From an uncultured cyanobacterium (lineage in GTDB: Bacteria > Cyanobacteriota > Cyanobacteriia > Cyanobacteriales > Geitlerinemataceae): DNA of 14,104 nt. The DNA lies in NCBI GenBank assembly GCA_937121005.1, contig CAKZKB010000648.1, forward strand, positions 1 to 14,104. The letters are read 5' to 3'. The notes below the pieces were generated by a model. It worked only from the letters and a program-made list of their open reading frames with translations, was not told where the DNA came from and did no database searches. A program made the translations under genes and the position numbers. Positions 1 to 7,581 of this stretch are shown here, in pieces. Every line of letters begins with the position of its first letter. Within the stretch, counting starts at the first letter, position 1.

Positions 1-1368
1 AGACGCACTCAATTTTTCCTGGATCTCGTCTTTATTTTCGGGCCAGTGTTGCCAAAGGTCGGCCGCCATCAACTCCGATCGCACCAGTCCCACGCCGTCA
101 ACAGGGACACTAGAAGCGGTTTCGGCTGCACTCGCTTGGCTGAGGTTGAGTAGCAGTTGGGTCGCCGTCGCCGATCGCGATTCTACAACCCGATGGCGTG
201 TTGGTGGCGCTTCGCTGTTGCTGCTGGCTGCCACTTCCACCCGGCCGCGATCGCCGTCTACGTGCAGTAGTTGTCCGTCTTTGAAGCAGCAAGTGGCATT
301 ACTCACGCCCACCACCGCCGGGATCCCCAGTTCTCGCGCCCAAATCGCGCAATGGCTGGTCAGTCCCCCGGTTTCGGAGACTAACGCTGCCGCGTCTTGC
401 AGGTAGGGTAACAGATCGTTGTCCAGGTTGGAGACGACCAAGACTCGCCCCGCCACGATCCGATCGCGATCGGCCGCCGCCACCACCAACTGAGCCCGCC
501 CTGTCACCTGGCCCCCGGAGGCTCCCTGCCCCCCCTCGGGTGCGGCCTGCGGTGCTTCTAACACGACGGCCCCTTCGATGGCCGCCGCGCGATCGTCGTC
601 GAGATACCATTGCAGTTGAAACTCGCTGCCCAACTCGGATCCGGCGCGTCGGGCCAGGGCCAAAATGCGTTCGATGTCGTCAGTGTCTAACGAGGCTTCG
701 GGCCCCAAGCCGCGCACGGCTTCTGTTTGGCGATCGATCCCGTAGGTTGCGCCGTCGGCAATATTGGGAATGCCAATGCGGAAGCGGGTGGCGTTGGCTT
801 CGAGAATGCCGCGCAACCGGGCTTCTCGATAGGGTTGCACCAACACCCCGGTTGTCGTCTGGGTCAAATCGATGCCGCAACGCTGGGCAAAGAACAAGCT
901 GCGGGCGCGAAATAACTGGGATCTTGCTTGTTGGAAACCCGAAGCCACCTGGGATCGATCGACGATAACCGCGTCGAACAACTCTCCCCAGTGGGACGCC
1001 GTTCCGACTCCGCACAGGCGAAACAAAACGCGATCGTGACTCCAAGGGGCGATCGCGGCTTCTAGGGTGCGAACAAACGGGTCGGGAAGGGGGCGATCGA
1101 GAACCTTTTGGCGCAGTTGGCGGGCGACTTTTTGTAGGGTTGGCCAGTCGTCGGTATCTAAATGTAGGGTGTCGCCTTCTTCTAGAGGGGGAACGGCCGG
1201 AGACGGCCAGGCGATCGCCAGTGTCGGCACGATCGGACAGCCGCATTCTCCCAAACGATGCAAGTATGCCACCTCGTTGCCAATGGCGGCAGCCTCGTCA
1301 GGGGTGAGTTCTGCTAAGGGTAAAATGTCGGTTTCGTACCGAGCGCTCGTCGCGTTACTACTACTCAT
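1..1368 (-). CDS. PEP synthase-like / PEP-utilising enzyme, partial (C-terminus beyond window)
   Basis: The frame is open without a stop from ATG 1368 to the window edge, giving 456 N-terminal residues. Residues 1-250 resemble the ATP-grasp (PEP/pyruvate-binding) half of PEP synthases: the start LHRLGECGCPIVPTLAIAW recalls the usual family opening. A PEP-utilising mobile domain follows, with SETGGLTSHCAIWAREL and GIPAVVG; the phosphorylated histidine would be His339. The visible end, VDGVGLVRSELM, begins the PEP-binding TIM barrel. The family interconverts pyruvate, ATP, PEP and AMP through a phosphohistidine in the cytosol. The ATP-grasp half looks degenerate: where an RSS-type loop is expected there is LFRLCGVGTASHWG. 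It may therefore be a PEP-binding paralogue rather than true PpsA. The next in-frame upstream stop is near 1402, so ATG 1368 (or TTG 1371) is the start. Confidence 0.85.
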   Translation of the reverse strand, partial: MSSSNATSARYETDILPLAELTPDEAAAIGNEVAYLHRLGECGCPIVPTLAIAWPSPAVPPLEEGDTLHLDTDDWPTLQKVARQLRQKVLDRPLPDPFVRTLEAAIAPWSHDRVLFRLCGVGTASHWGELFDAVIVDRSQVASGFQQARSQLFRARSLFFAQRCGIDLTQTTTGVLVQPYREARLRGILEANATRFRIGIPNIADGATYGIDRQTEAVRGLGPEASLDTDDIERILALARRAGSELGSEFQLQWYLDDDRAAAIEGAVVLEAPQAAPEGGQGASGGQVTGRAQLVVAAADRDRIVAGRVLVVSNLDNDLLPYLQDAAALVSETGGLTSHCAIWARELGIPAVVGVSNATCCFKDGQLLHVDGDRGRVEVAASSNSEAPPTRHRVVESRSATATQLLLNLSQASAAETASSVPVDGVGLVRSELMAADLWQHWPENKDEIQEKLSAS

Positions 1369-1369
1369 C

Positions 1370-1392
1370 AAAACTGAATTCGCCTCAGTTTT
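1370..1392 (-). promoter_or_regulatory. Inverted repeat directly before the PEP-synthase-like start codon
   Basis: AAAACTGA (1370-1377) and TCAGTTTT (1385-1392) are perfect 8-bp complements around a 7-nt loop. In the minus-strand mRNA the hairpin would end one base before ATG 1368. The only Shine-Dalgarno-like GAGG lies at the stem/loop junction, so the hairpin could affect initiation, or the DNA palindrome could be an operator. Function is inferred from position only. Confidence 0.45.
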
Positions 1393-1518
1393 TACTTTAG
1401 CTTATTGTGAAGGAAAAATCTCAGCGACGAGTTTTTAAACAGCAGGTGTCCCGCCTTAGCGCAGAGGGACGATCGCACTTTTTTAACGGACATTGCGATC
1501 GCTTTCAGCTTATTCGAG

Positions 1519-2022
1519 TCAACGCTGTCGTAAATCTTGCCATTCTACCACCACTGCCAAAGGAATTTCGATCTGGGTTGTTCCCTTCGCCGTTTTTAAT
1601 GATAAACCGAGAGAACCCGTTTTCGGGAATTGCCCGATCGCCCCTTCCATGTCGTATTCGCCGACATTGGCGGCGGGAGAGTCTTCTTCAAAGCGATCGT
1701 TTAGGGCGATCGTCTCTCCGCTAGGGGTTGTAATTTCTATGGCGGCAGTACGAACAATTTCTACTGTTCCTGGAAAGCCGACTAACCGCAGCGTTAAAGA
1801 ACTGGAATCTCCATTTGTTACCCGTTTGTAGAGAATGCTTTGCCAAGTATGTCCTGTTTTATCTCGCAAGCGGTGTCGCGACTGATACAGAATTTGTCCG
1901 GGAGACTCTTCTTGGGTGAGGATAACAGCGCTAACTGGCGGCGCGATCGCGGATAGACTCGCTACCCACAAACAACAGGCGCAAGCGATAACTACGATCC
2001 AGCGTCGAATTTGGCAAACCAT
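1519..2022 (-). CDS. DUF3122 domain-containing exported protein
   Basis: This 167-residue protein has a clear signal peptide: basic MVCQIRRW, then a hydrophobic core, with likely cleavage after APPVSA around residue 32. The mature part carries the pattern I associate with cyanobacterial DUF3122: ILYQSRHRLRDKTGHTWQSILYKRV, then LRLVGFPGTVEI and a beta-rich C-terminus. Its biochemical function is unknown; periplasmic or thylakoid-lumen location is inferred from the signal. It is divergent from the repeat protein at 2093, with about 70 bp between starts. The 150 bp between its stop and the PEP-synthase-like start holds only a HIP1-derived inverted repeat (CGATCGCA 1470-1477, TGCGATCG 1494-1501) and the hairpin at 1370-1392. 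The two genes might still be co-transcribed. Confidence 0.85.
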   Translation of the reverse strand: MVCQIRRWIVVIACACCLWVASLSAIAPPVSAVILTQEESPGQILYQSRHRLRDKTGHTWQSILYKRVTNGDSSSLTLRLVGFPGTVEIVRTAAIEITTPSGETIALNDRFEEDSPAANVGEYDMEGAIGQFPKTGSLGLSLKTAKGTTQIEIPLAVVVEWQDLRQR

Positions 2023-2092
2023 CTGAGTATCTTACCCGGATTTTTACGGAGACAGGGCGAAAAGAGAAGCCATAGAGAGATTTTGGCTGGCT

Positions 2093-3214
2093 ATGCGCTA
2101 CTTTCGCGATATCGTTCCCGATCCGAAAACCCAACGTCCCAAAGCCGTCCAGGGGTTGGTACGCGAAGGCCCCGACGGGACGATCGTCTTTGTAGATGTA
2201 TTCGACAGCGATCGCCCGTTAGATGTCCCGTTTCGAGCCATTAGCGATCGCATTGATTCTACTCACATTCTACACATTGCCCCGCCCTCGGTGGATACCG
2301 CCGTTGCCGAACCGGAACCGCAAGCAGATCCCGAAGCCGATCTGTCGGTGTTGTGGACGGGAGTCAGCGTCGGAATTGCAGCCAACTTGCTGACGATCGC
2401 TACTGGGGCCACCATGTTGCAACAGTCCCAGACCGATCGCTCTCTCGATATTTTAGAACGAGCCGACGATCGCTATCAAGCCGGAGAGTTTGAGGGCGCG
2501 ATCGCGCTAGCGGAAACTGTCGATCCCCAAGACTTCGCTTACGCACAAACCCAAGCGACGATCGATCGCTGGGAAGACGAGTGGGAAGAGGCGACGCAAC
2601 AATTTCCCCAGATCCGCGCCGCCTTCGATCGCCAGCAGTGGGAGGAGGTGTTGCAGCGATCGGCAACAATGCCGGATACTGAATACTGGCAGCAACAGGT
2701 GGCCCCCTGGGAACGCGCGGCGCGATCGCGTTTGGAAATGCAGGCGAGTCGCTGGTTGGGGTACGCACACCGTCTGGCAGCGACGGGAGACTATTCGGCG
2801 GCGCTATACTGTTTGGGTAAGGTTCCTCAGAATACGGCAGCCTATGGCGAGGCGGGAACCTATCGCGATCGCTATCGACAACAGCAGCGTTTTCTCTACG
2901 AACAAGAAAGCGATCGTCTCATTGCCCAAGCCTTCGATCGTGCTGCTAAAAAAGATTTTACCGGAGCCTTGTTACTGCTCGATCGCATTCCTCCCGGAAC
3001 TGAAGCCTACGATCGCATTCGGCCCAAATTAGAAGAATACCGCCAAAAGCAACAGGTGCGAGCCACTTGGTTGTTGCAGCAGGCCTACAATGCGGCCAGT
3101 CAAGGCGATTTTAGCACGGCGCTAGAGTTTTTAGATCGCGTCGATCGCAATACTCAGGCTTACGCGATCGCTCGGTTGAAGATGGACGAGTATCGCCAGA
3201 AACAGAATAGTTAA
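2093..3214 (+). CDS. Membrane-anchored TPR-like repeat protein (hypothetical)
   Basis: The protein has 373 residues. A short N-terminal domain (1-65) opens MRYFRDIVPDPKTQ and contains GPDGTIVFVDVFDSD. An acidic, proline-rich linker follows (65-84), then one hydrophobic segment (about 86-109). The rest is five diverged helical repeats of roughly 50-56 residues. Their landmarks are GEF at 131, QQW at 182, GDY at 232, KDF at 287 and GDF at 338, each followed by an AL-type helix; the last three continue LDRIPPGTEAY and EYRQKQ-like. These resemble TPR or HEAT-type scaffolds that bind other proteins. I do not recognise a named family. No Shine-Dalgarno precedes ATG 2093. The TAA at 3212-3214 directly abuts the stop codon of the convergent antitoxin gene. 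Confidence 0.8.
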   Translation: MRYFRDIVPDPKTQRPKAVQGLVREGPDGTIVFVDVFDSDRPLDVPFRAISDRIDSTHILHIAPPSVDTAVAEPEPQADPEADLSVLWTGVSVGIAANLLTIATGATMLQQSQTDRSLDILERADDRYQAGEFEGAIALAETVDPQDFAYAQTQATIDRWEDEWEEATQQFPQIRAAFDRQQWEEVLQRSATMPDTEYWQQQVAPWERAARSRLEMQASRWLGYAHRLAATGDYSAALYCLGKVPQNTAAYGEAGTYRDRYRQQQRFLYEQESDRLIAQAFDRAAKKDFTGALLLLDRIPPGTEAYDRIRPKLEEYRQKQQVRATWLLQQAYNAASQGDFSTALEFLDRVDRNTQAYAIARLKMDEYRQKQNS

Positions 3215-3451
3215 CTAGGAAGGTGGCATGGTTTCAATCAAGGATCTCAAGGCGCGATTAACCGCCTCCGGTGTCGTGAAAACTCGGGCGACATCTTCAT
3301 CTAAAACGACGACTTTTAATCGTTGCTGTTCTTGTACGCGATCGGCAAAGCGGTTGGGTTTTGCTTTTCGATAGTCGAACTGATACTCGGCTAGCAGTTC
3401 GCCATCTAAATTTTCTGATTTGTCAAAAGGTGTTTCGTTCATAGTCTTCAC
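3215..3451 (-). CDS. Putative antitoxin partner of BrnT-family toxin
   Basis: This 78-residue protein is encoded just downstream of, and overlapping by 29 nt, the BrnT-like toxin gene. That is the toxin-first order usual for BrnT/BrnA modules. It contains DYRKAKPNRFADRV, a strand-like KVVVLDEDVARVF, and a terminal helix ending VNRALRSLIET. The strand-plus-helix C-terminus suggests a short ribbon-helix-helix-like or related antitoxin fold; this is inferred, and I cannot confirm that it belongs to BrnA proper. BrnA-type antitoxins neutralise BrnT and repress their own operon. The start could be Met 3451 or Met 3442 (MNETPF), both inside the toxin gene. The stop TAG (3215-3217) touches the stop of the opposing repeat-protein gene. 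Confidence 0.72.
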   Translation of the reverse strand: MKTMNETPFDKSENLDGELLAEYQFDYRKAKPNRFADRVQEQQRLKVVVLDEDVARVFTTPEAVNRALRSLIETMPPS

Positions 3452-3701
3452 GTTCCCTGCGAGTGGCTAAACGAGCGCTAATAATGCGAATGGTATGGTA
3501 ACGTTCGGTAAAGGAAACTAATAACAGGCGGTTGTTCTGGGAGTGGCCGATAATAATCTCTCGCCGCTCTTTTATTGAGTTAGCCTCGTCATTAAAAATA
3601 AGCGCCAACACATTATTAAATACAGTCTTAGCCTCTTCAAAGCTGACACCGTGTTTCCTTAGATTGGCTGCTGCTTTCAACTCATCCCACTCAAACTCCA
3701 T
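3423..3701 (-). CDS. brnT: BrnT-family ribonuclease toxin
   Basis: The 92-residue length fits the family. It opens with the BrnT signature EFEWDELKAAANLRKHGVSFEEAKTVF. The middle has RREIIIGHSQNNRLLLVSFTER, matching the family pattern of an RxxxxG turn, two strands and a conserved R. It ends IRIISARLATRREREDYE, the usual RIISAR..T..ER..Y motif. BrnT proteins are RelE-like mRNA interferases that block translation until bound by their antitoxin. The gene is first in a two-gene operon with the overlapping antitoxin. A promoter with consensus -35 TTGACA is present upstream (3771-3799). Confidence 0.88.
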   Translation of the reverse strand: MEFEWDELKAAANLRKHGVSFEEAKTVFNNVLALIFNDEANSIKERREIIIGHSQNNRLLLVSFTERYHTIRIISARLATRREREDYERNTF

Positions 3702-3770
3702 CGTTAAAACATCGCTGAATTTATACTCTAATCTTGTCCTTAATTTCCATGAAAATGTATTTTGTTAACC

Positions 3771-3799
3771 AAGGTATCACAATCGCGATTTATTGTCAA
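3771..3799 (-). promoter_or_regulatory. Promoter and candidate operator of the brnT operon
   Basis: On the minus strand, TTGACA (3799-3794) is a consensus -35. A 17-bp spacer separates it from TACCTT (3776-3771), which is preceded by TGA, making an extended -10. The spacer holds the perfect palindrome AATCGCGATT (3781-3790), a natural place for an antitoxin repressor. The -35 overlaps the stop codon of the upstream SWIM gene. Regulation is inferred by analogy with autoregulated toxin-antitoxin operons. Confidence 0.5.
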
Positions 3800-5547
3800 C
3801 CCATTGAATCGAGACCTTTTGTTTTTAACAAGGTGACAAACTTGCGCTTGCGGCGGTGTTTGGCCGTCAGTTTGCCGATAAACTGTTTGTAGTCCGATCG
3901 TCGATCGAGCTTTTCTAACAATGCTTTGACTTTGCTAATTAAAATGGCAGCTTGGTTGTATCCGCGATCGTTCGTTTGCCCCACTGCAAGTTCGATTTCC
4001 CGCTTGTAAACCGCTAACGAATCGTCTGGGAAATTCATTCCACTGCGATCGGCTAACTGCATCCGTAAATTGTCGCTGCACCCACCTGATTTTTCTTCTT
4101 GCCAAGCGCGATCGAAGTCCTCTTCCCACATAAAAATCTCTACGAGTAAAGAGTTGTCAAAATGGCGAGACTGTCGATTGCGATCGTTCGTTTGCTGAAT
4201 GTGAGTTAGCGCTGTATCTCGCCATTTCGGCCAGGCGTTAATTTTATCAGCCTGTTGCTTCAACTCTTGATACAAAGAAAATGAAGGACTGCGATAAAAT
4301 GCCCGCCAAACTGTGGTTATGGCATCTTCAATGCGCCCTTGCCAATTGTAAGTGGCAACCAAGAAGTGTCGTAACTCGCTAGAGGGGAATCGTTGTTCTT
4401 TGAACTCCTCGAACCCGCGTTCTGCCCAATCAATGGCAGTGTCGATTTGTCCGGCTTCTTCATAAAGTTCGGCAATTTTGAGATAGCGACCGCTACTCGA
4501 TAAATCTTTAGAAATGACGGCGACAATCTCTTCTAAACTGCCTGTTTTAGCAACGAACTTTTCCTGCAAGCGAGTCAGTTTCGAGCGACTCCAATCGTAG
4601 CTGTACCGAGGGTTTTGGTTGGGAGGGAGGTTATCCCATTCAATCGCTAACAATTGCTTATAAGTGTTAATACCTTCCTCGCCAAGAATATCCTGATATG
4701 TATCGATAGCATCCTCCCAACCGAAAAAACTCATATCTAACGCCGATCGCAACAACCACTTCGCTAAAGCATGGGGATCGGGTCGTGCGGCTTCGCAAGC
4801 GCGATAGTGAAGTTCGGGCAAATCGTCTATAATGTCACAGAGGTCGCCATCGGAATCGTCTATACTGTTGAGGGCTTTATCTAATAAGTCGATCGCCTCT
4901 TGGGTCAACTCGACAGCATCGCTGGCGTAACCTGCTTCTAACAATTCTTTGATACTGTCAACCACCGACTCGACGCGATCGGCATAACCGCTAGCTTCGT
5001 CATAACCGACAAAATAATCGTCAAAATCGTCAATGACGATGGCATCTTCTAAAACACTCCGCAACGTGGCAATATCGGGAACGCCACGATTTTGAGGAGA
5101 GGCTGCTTTCAGTAACAATTGCTGATGCCAAACCGGATCTTCCATGGCGCGATCGAAGATTAGATCGACCAGGGTTTTAGCATCTTGACGAGATAAATAT
5201 TGATACAGATCGGCTGTCGTCGTTCCCTCTATGACTGGAGACTCGCTAGCAGGATGGTAAGGCGGCGGTTCCTCGATCCAAGTCAACGCTACCGCCACAC
5301 AATGCTTGCAGAAATCGCCCCCGTCTCCTACCGGACAGCTACAGTCAAACATGAGTTTCTCGTCTCGCAGCCACAACTCTACTTGGTAGGTTTGCGTCCC
5401 GTCCACTTTAGCAGTAATGCGATCGCCATACTGAGCCAAAGAACGCACTAAACCGCCTTCGTAGTAATCGAAACCGCGATCGAAGGAGCGATCGCCCGCA
5501 AGCCTAACCAACAAATCTTCATTGAGAACTTCGCTGAAGGTTGCCAT
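3796..5547 (-). CDS. SWIM zinc-finger domain protein
   Basis: The protein has 583 residues. A SWIM zinc finger lies near the N-terminus: CSCPVGDGGDFCKHCVAVAL gives Cys69, Cys71, Cys80 and His82 (CxC-x8-CxH). The preceding SFDRGFDYYEGGLVRSL is typical of bacterial SWIM proteins. The remaining 480 residues are mostly helical and acidic. They include TPR-like stretches (YLKIAELYEEAGQIDTAIDWAERGFEEF, then YNWQGRIEDAITTVWRAF). The domain mediates protein or DNA binding in eukaryotes and archaea; the role of bacterial stand-alone forms is unclear. A minus-strand promoter lies 42 bp upstream. The gene is divergent from the ABC1 kinase and immediately upstream of the toxin-antitoxin operon. Confidence 0.85.
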   Translation of the reverse strand: MATFSEVLNEDLLVRLAGDRSFDRGFDYYEGGLVRSLAQYGDRITAKVDGTQTYQVELWLRDEKLMFDCSCPVGDGGDFCKHCVAVALTWIEEPPPYHPASESPVIEGTTTADLYQYLSRQDAKTLVDLIFDRAMEDPVWHQQLLLKAASPQNRGVPDIATLRSVLEDAIVIDDFDDYFVGYDEASGYADRVESVVDSIKELLEAGYASDAVELTQEAIDLLDKALNSIDDSDGDLCDIIDDLPELHYRACEAARPDPHALAKWLLRSALDMSFFGWEDAIDTYQDILGEEGINTYKQLLAIEWDNLPPNQNPRYSYDWSRSKLTRLQEKFVAKTGSLEEIVAVISKDLSSSGRYLKIAELYEEAGQIDTAIDWAERGFEEFKEQRFPSSELRHFLVATYNWQGRIEDAITTVWRAFYRSPSFSLYQELKQQADKINAWPKWRDTALTHIQQTNDRNRQSRHFDNSLLVEIFMWEEDFDRAWQEEKSGGCSDNLRMQLADRSGMNFPDDSLAVYKREIELAVGQTNDRGYNQAAILISKVKALLEKLDRRSDYKQFIGKLTAKHRRKRKFVTLLKTKGLDSMG

Positions 5548-5589
5548 CTGAAATGTGGGAAGAGAAGTCCCATCATTAACAACCGTTAT

Positions 5590-5618
5590 ATTTTACAGCA
5601 GTTTTAACGCGCAAGCAA
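5590..5618 (-). promoter_or_regulatory. Promoter of the SWIM protein gene
   Basis: On the minus strand, TTGCTT (5618-5613) and TAAAAT (5595-5590) are separated by exactly 17 bp. Transcription would start near 5583, leaving a leader of about 36 nt. The leader contains a small inverted repeat, TGGGA (5556-5560) and TCCCA (5568-5572). Confidence 0.5.
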
Positions 5619-5706
5619 TCCCTGTCCAAAAAATTCTCTCGATCTCCAGATCGCCGTCAGGGAAAACGCCCAGTCTCTAATTGTATCGAAGCGGAGGCAG
5701 CGATCG

Positions 5707-5715
5707 TGATATAAT
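5707..5715 (+). promoter_or_regulatory. Extended -10 promoter of the ABC1 kinase gene
   Basis: TGATATAAT is a perfect extended -10 (TGn plus TATAAT). No good -35 lies at 17 bp, which is usual for this promoter class. Transcription would start near 5722, about 19 nt before ATG 5741. There is no visible Shine-Dalgarno. Confidence 0.55.
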
Positions 5716-5740
5716 ACTATAGCTCCCATCTCGATCGGCT

Positions 5741-7417
5741 ATGCTCGCTCGCTCGTCATCTTCATCTCTACGCTGGCAACGTCCGTATTCGACTCTCGGC
5801 CGACAGATCGATATTTTTGCAGCCACCGCACAGTTTATCTTTTATCTGTGGTGGGATCGATTTTGGCAGAATACCACACCGATGCAACGCCGTCAACGGG
5901 CGCGGTGGTTGGTGAAAACCCTGTTAAATTTGGGGCCGACATTTATTAAAGTCGGTCAGGCACTTTCGACGCGGGCCGATTTGATTCCTGTCGAATATAC
6001 TGAAGAATTGGGACAGTTACAAGATCGCGTTCCTCCCTTTGCTTCCGAAGCCGCGATCGCGACCATCGAGCGAGAATTACAGCAACCTTTACCCGCATTG
6101 TACCGCGATTTCGATCCCTTTCCCATTGCGGCGGCCAGTCTCGGCCAAGTTCACAAAGCCAGACTGCATACGGGAGAAGACGTGGTAGTAAAAGTACAGC
6201 GTCCCGGACTCGATCGCCTGTTTAAGATCGATGCAAAAAGTTTGCGAGAAGTCATTCAATTTGGGGAACGTTATTTCTCCTGGATGCGTAAATATAACTT
6301 GATGGCGATTTACAAAGAGTTTTTCTCGATTTTAATCCAAGAAATCGATTATACTAAAGAAGCCGAGAACGCCGATCGCTTTCGAGAGAACTTCAAAGAC
6401 GATCGCGATGTCATTATTCCCAAAGTCTACTGGCAATATACCACCCCCAAAGTGCTAACCATTGAGTACAAACCGGGCATTAAAATCGACGACATTGCCA
6501 GCCTTACCGCTTTAGGGATTAACCCCGAAAAGCTCAACCAAATTGGAATTTGCTGCTACCTAAAACAGTTGCTTCTCGATGGCTTTTTCCAAGCCGATCC
6601 CCATCCGGGGAACATGGCAGTCAACCCAGAAGGACAAATTATTTTCTATGACTTTGGAATGATGGTTGAGGTACAGTCACTCACCCAAGGCAGCATGGTG
6701 GAAGCGTTCTTTTCTATCCTTAGAAAAGACACTGAAGCCATCTTAAAAGCACTGATGGAAATGGGGTTAATCGAACCCGTCTCCGATATGCGTCCCGTGC
6801 GGCGACTGCTTGATTTTCTCTTAGAACGGTTTACCGAACGTCCCGTTAATATCGAGGAATTCAACGAAATCAAAGACGAACTGTACTTGATGTTCAAAGA
6901 ACAGCCATTTCGTCTTCCCGCACAAATGACGTTCGTTCTCAGGGCCCTAACCACCCTGGATGGGATTGCTCGCACGCTCGATCCGCGCTATAATTTCTTA
7001 GCGGCTGCTCGTCCTTTCGTTCGCGATGTCACTCTATCGCAAAATCGTGGTTCGGCGATCGTTCAACTGGCCAAACAAACCACATCCTACCTCAAGTATA
7101 AGCTGCAACAACCCAGCCGCACCGAACGCCTCATCCATCACTTGGAACGGCGGATCGAATTGGGAGAGTTGCAGGTGCGAGTTCGGACTCTGGAAACCGA
7201 TCGCGCCTTGGAACGGATTTATTTAGCAGTCAAAAGTTTGGTCTACGTTTGTCTGACAGGGTTCGCCTTGCTTGCCGGAGCGCTCCTGTTGGTGGGAGAA
7301 TTAGTAGTGTGGGCGATCGTCACGTTTGTGTTCGCCGGTGCGTCGTTGTTGGTGTTGTTGCGATCGCTGTTGCGGTTGAATTTACAGGAGAAACTCGACA
7401 AGTTGGCTGATAAATAG
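5741..7417 (+). CDS. ABC1 / UbiB (AarF)-family atypical kinase
   Basis: This 558-residue protein carries the ABC1 hallmarks: the KxGQ motif FIKVGQALSTR (Lys70-Gln73), the Ala-rich nucleotide loop AAASLGQVHKA (130-140), the lysine of VVKVQRPG (Lys151), EIDYTKEAENA near 201-211, QADPHPGN (catalytic Asp286, Asn291) and the metal-binding YDFG (Asp304). Two hydrophobic segments close the protein (about 512-550), as in UbiB and plastid ABC1K proteins, anchoring it to membrane. The family supports quinone and prenyl-lipid synthesis; in cyanobacteria plastoquinone or tocopherol metabolism is the likely setting, but which paralogue this is cannot be told here. It is a single-gene unit with its own promoter and a downstream hairpin at 7430-7472. 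Confidence 0.93.
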   Translation: MLARSSSSSLRWQRPYSTLGRQIDIFAATAQFIFYLWWDRFWQNTTPMQRRQRARWLVKTLLNLGPTFIKVGQALSTRADLIPVEYTEELGQLQDRVPPFASEAAIATIERELQQPLPALYRDFDPFPIAAASLGQVHKARLHTGEDVVVKVQRPGLDRLFKIDAKSLREVIQFGERYFSWMRKYNLMAIYKEFFSILIQEIDYTKEAENADRFRENFKDDRDVIIPKVYWQYTTPKVLTIEYKPGIKIDDIASLTALGINPEKLNQIGICCYLKQLLLDGFFQADPHPGNMAVNPEGQIIFYDFGMMVEVQSLTQGSMVEAFFSILRKDTEAILKALMEMGLIEPVSDMRPVRRLLDFLLERFTERPVNIEEFNEIKDELYLMFKEQPFRLPAQMTFVLRALTTLDGIARTLDPRYNFLAAARPFVRDVTLSQNRGSAIVQLAKQTTSYLKYKLQQPSRTERLIHHLERRIELGELQVRVRTLETDRALERIYLAVKSLVYVCLTGFALLAGALLLVGELVVWAIVTFVFAGASLLVLLRSLLRLNLQEKLDKLADK

Positions 7418-7429
7418 TTCCTACGGGCA

Positions 7430-7472
7430 CGAGAATAAGTAAGAGACTGCGGTTAACAGTCCCTTACTCTCG
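7430..7472 (+). terminator. Hairpin terminator after the ABC1 kinase gene
   Basis: AGTAAGAGACTG (7438-7449) pairs with CAGTCCCTTACT (7457-7468) with one mismatch and a 7-nt loop. CGAGA (7430-7434) and TCTCG (7468-7472) could extend the stem in an alternative pairing. It starts 13 bp after the stop codon and is followed by the T-rich TTTGTTAT. The T tract is weak, so termination efficiency is uncertain. Confidence 0.55.
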
Positions 7473-7565
7473 TTTGTTATCGGAAGCGCGATCGCGATCG
7501 TCAAGATTCGATCGCACTTTGAGTGTAACGGGGCTTCAGAACCTGTTACAATATATACTGGATCT

Positions 7566-7581
7566 GAAAAGCGCCCCTACG
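7566..7581 (-). repeat. GTAGGGGCGC-type short repeat copy
   Basis: The minus strand reads GTAGGGGCGCTTTTC. A near copy, TAGGGGCGCTTTG, lies at 7925-7938 (-), and the longer elements at 12509 and 13168 (+) and the stretch at 13703-13733 (-) begin with GTAGGGGC as well. Here it supplies the stop codon of the 60-aa gene. Confidence 0.5.

Noticed and set aside
680..1246. 188-codon minus-strand ORF rich in Arg, Ser and Pro
   Set aside because: It is an out-of-frame shadow of the PEP-synthase-like gene, whose frame has recognisable domains.
1470..1501. Inverted repeat CGATCGCA/TGCGATCG as terminator of the DUF3122 gene
   Set aside because: Both arms are ordinary HIP1-type sequences; there is no T tract on the minus strand after the stem.
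7524..7550. Inverted repeat TGTAAC/GTTACA followed by TATATACT as a plus-strand promoter or regulator site
   Set aside because: No plausible plus-strand gene follows; a 6-bp repeat with a 15-bp gap is expected by chance.
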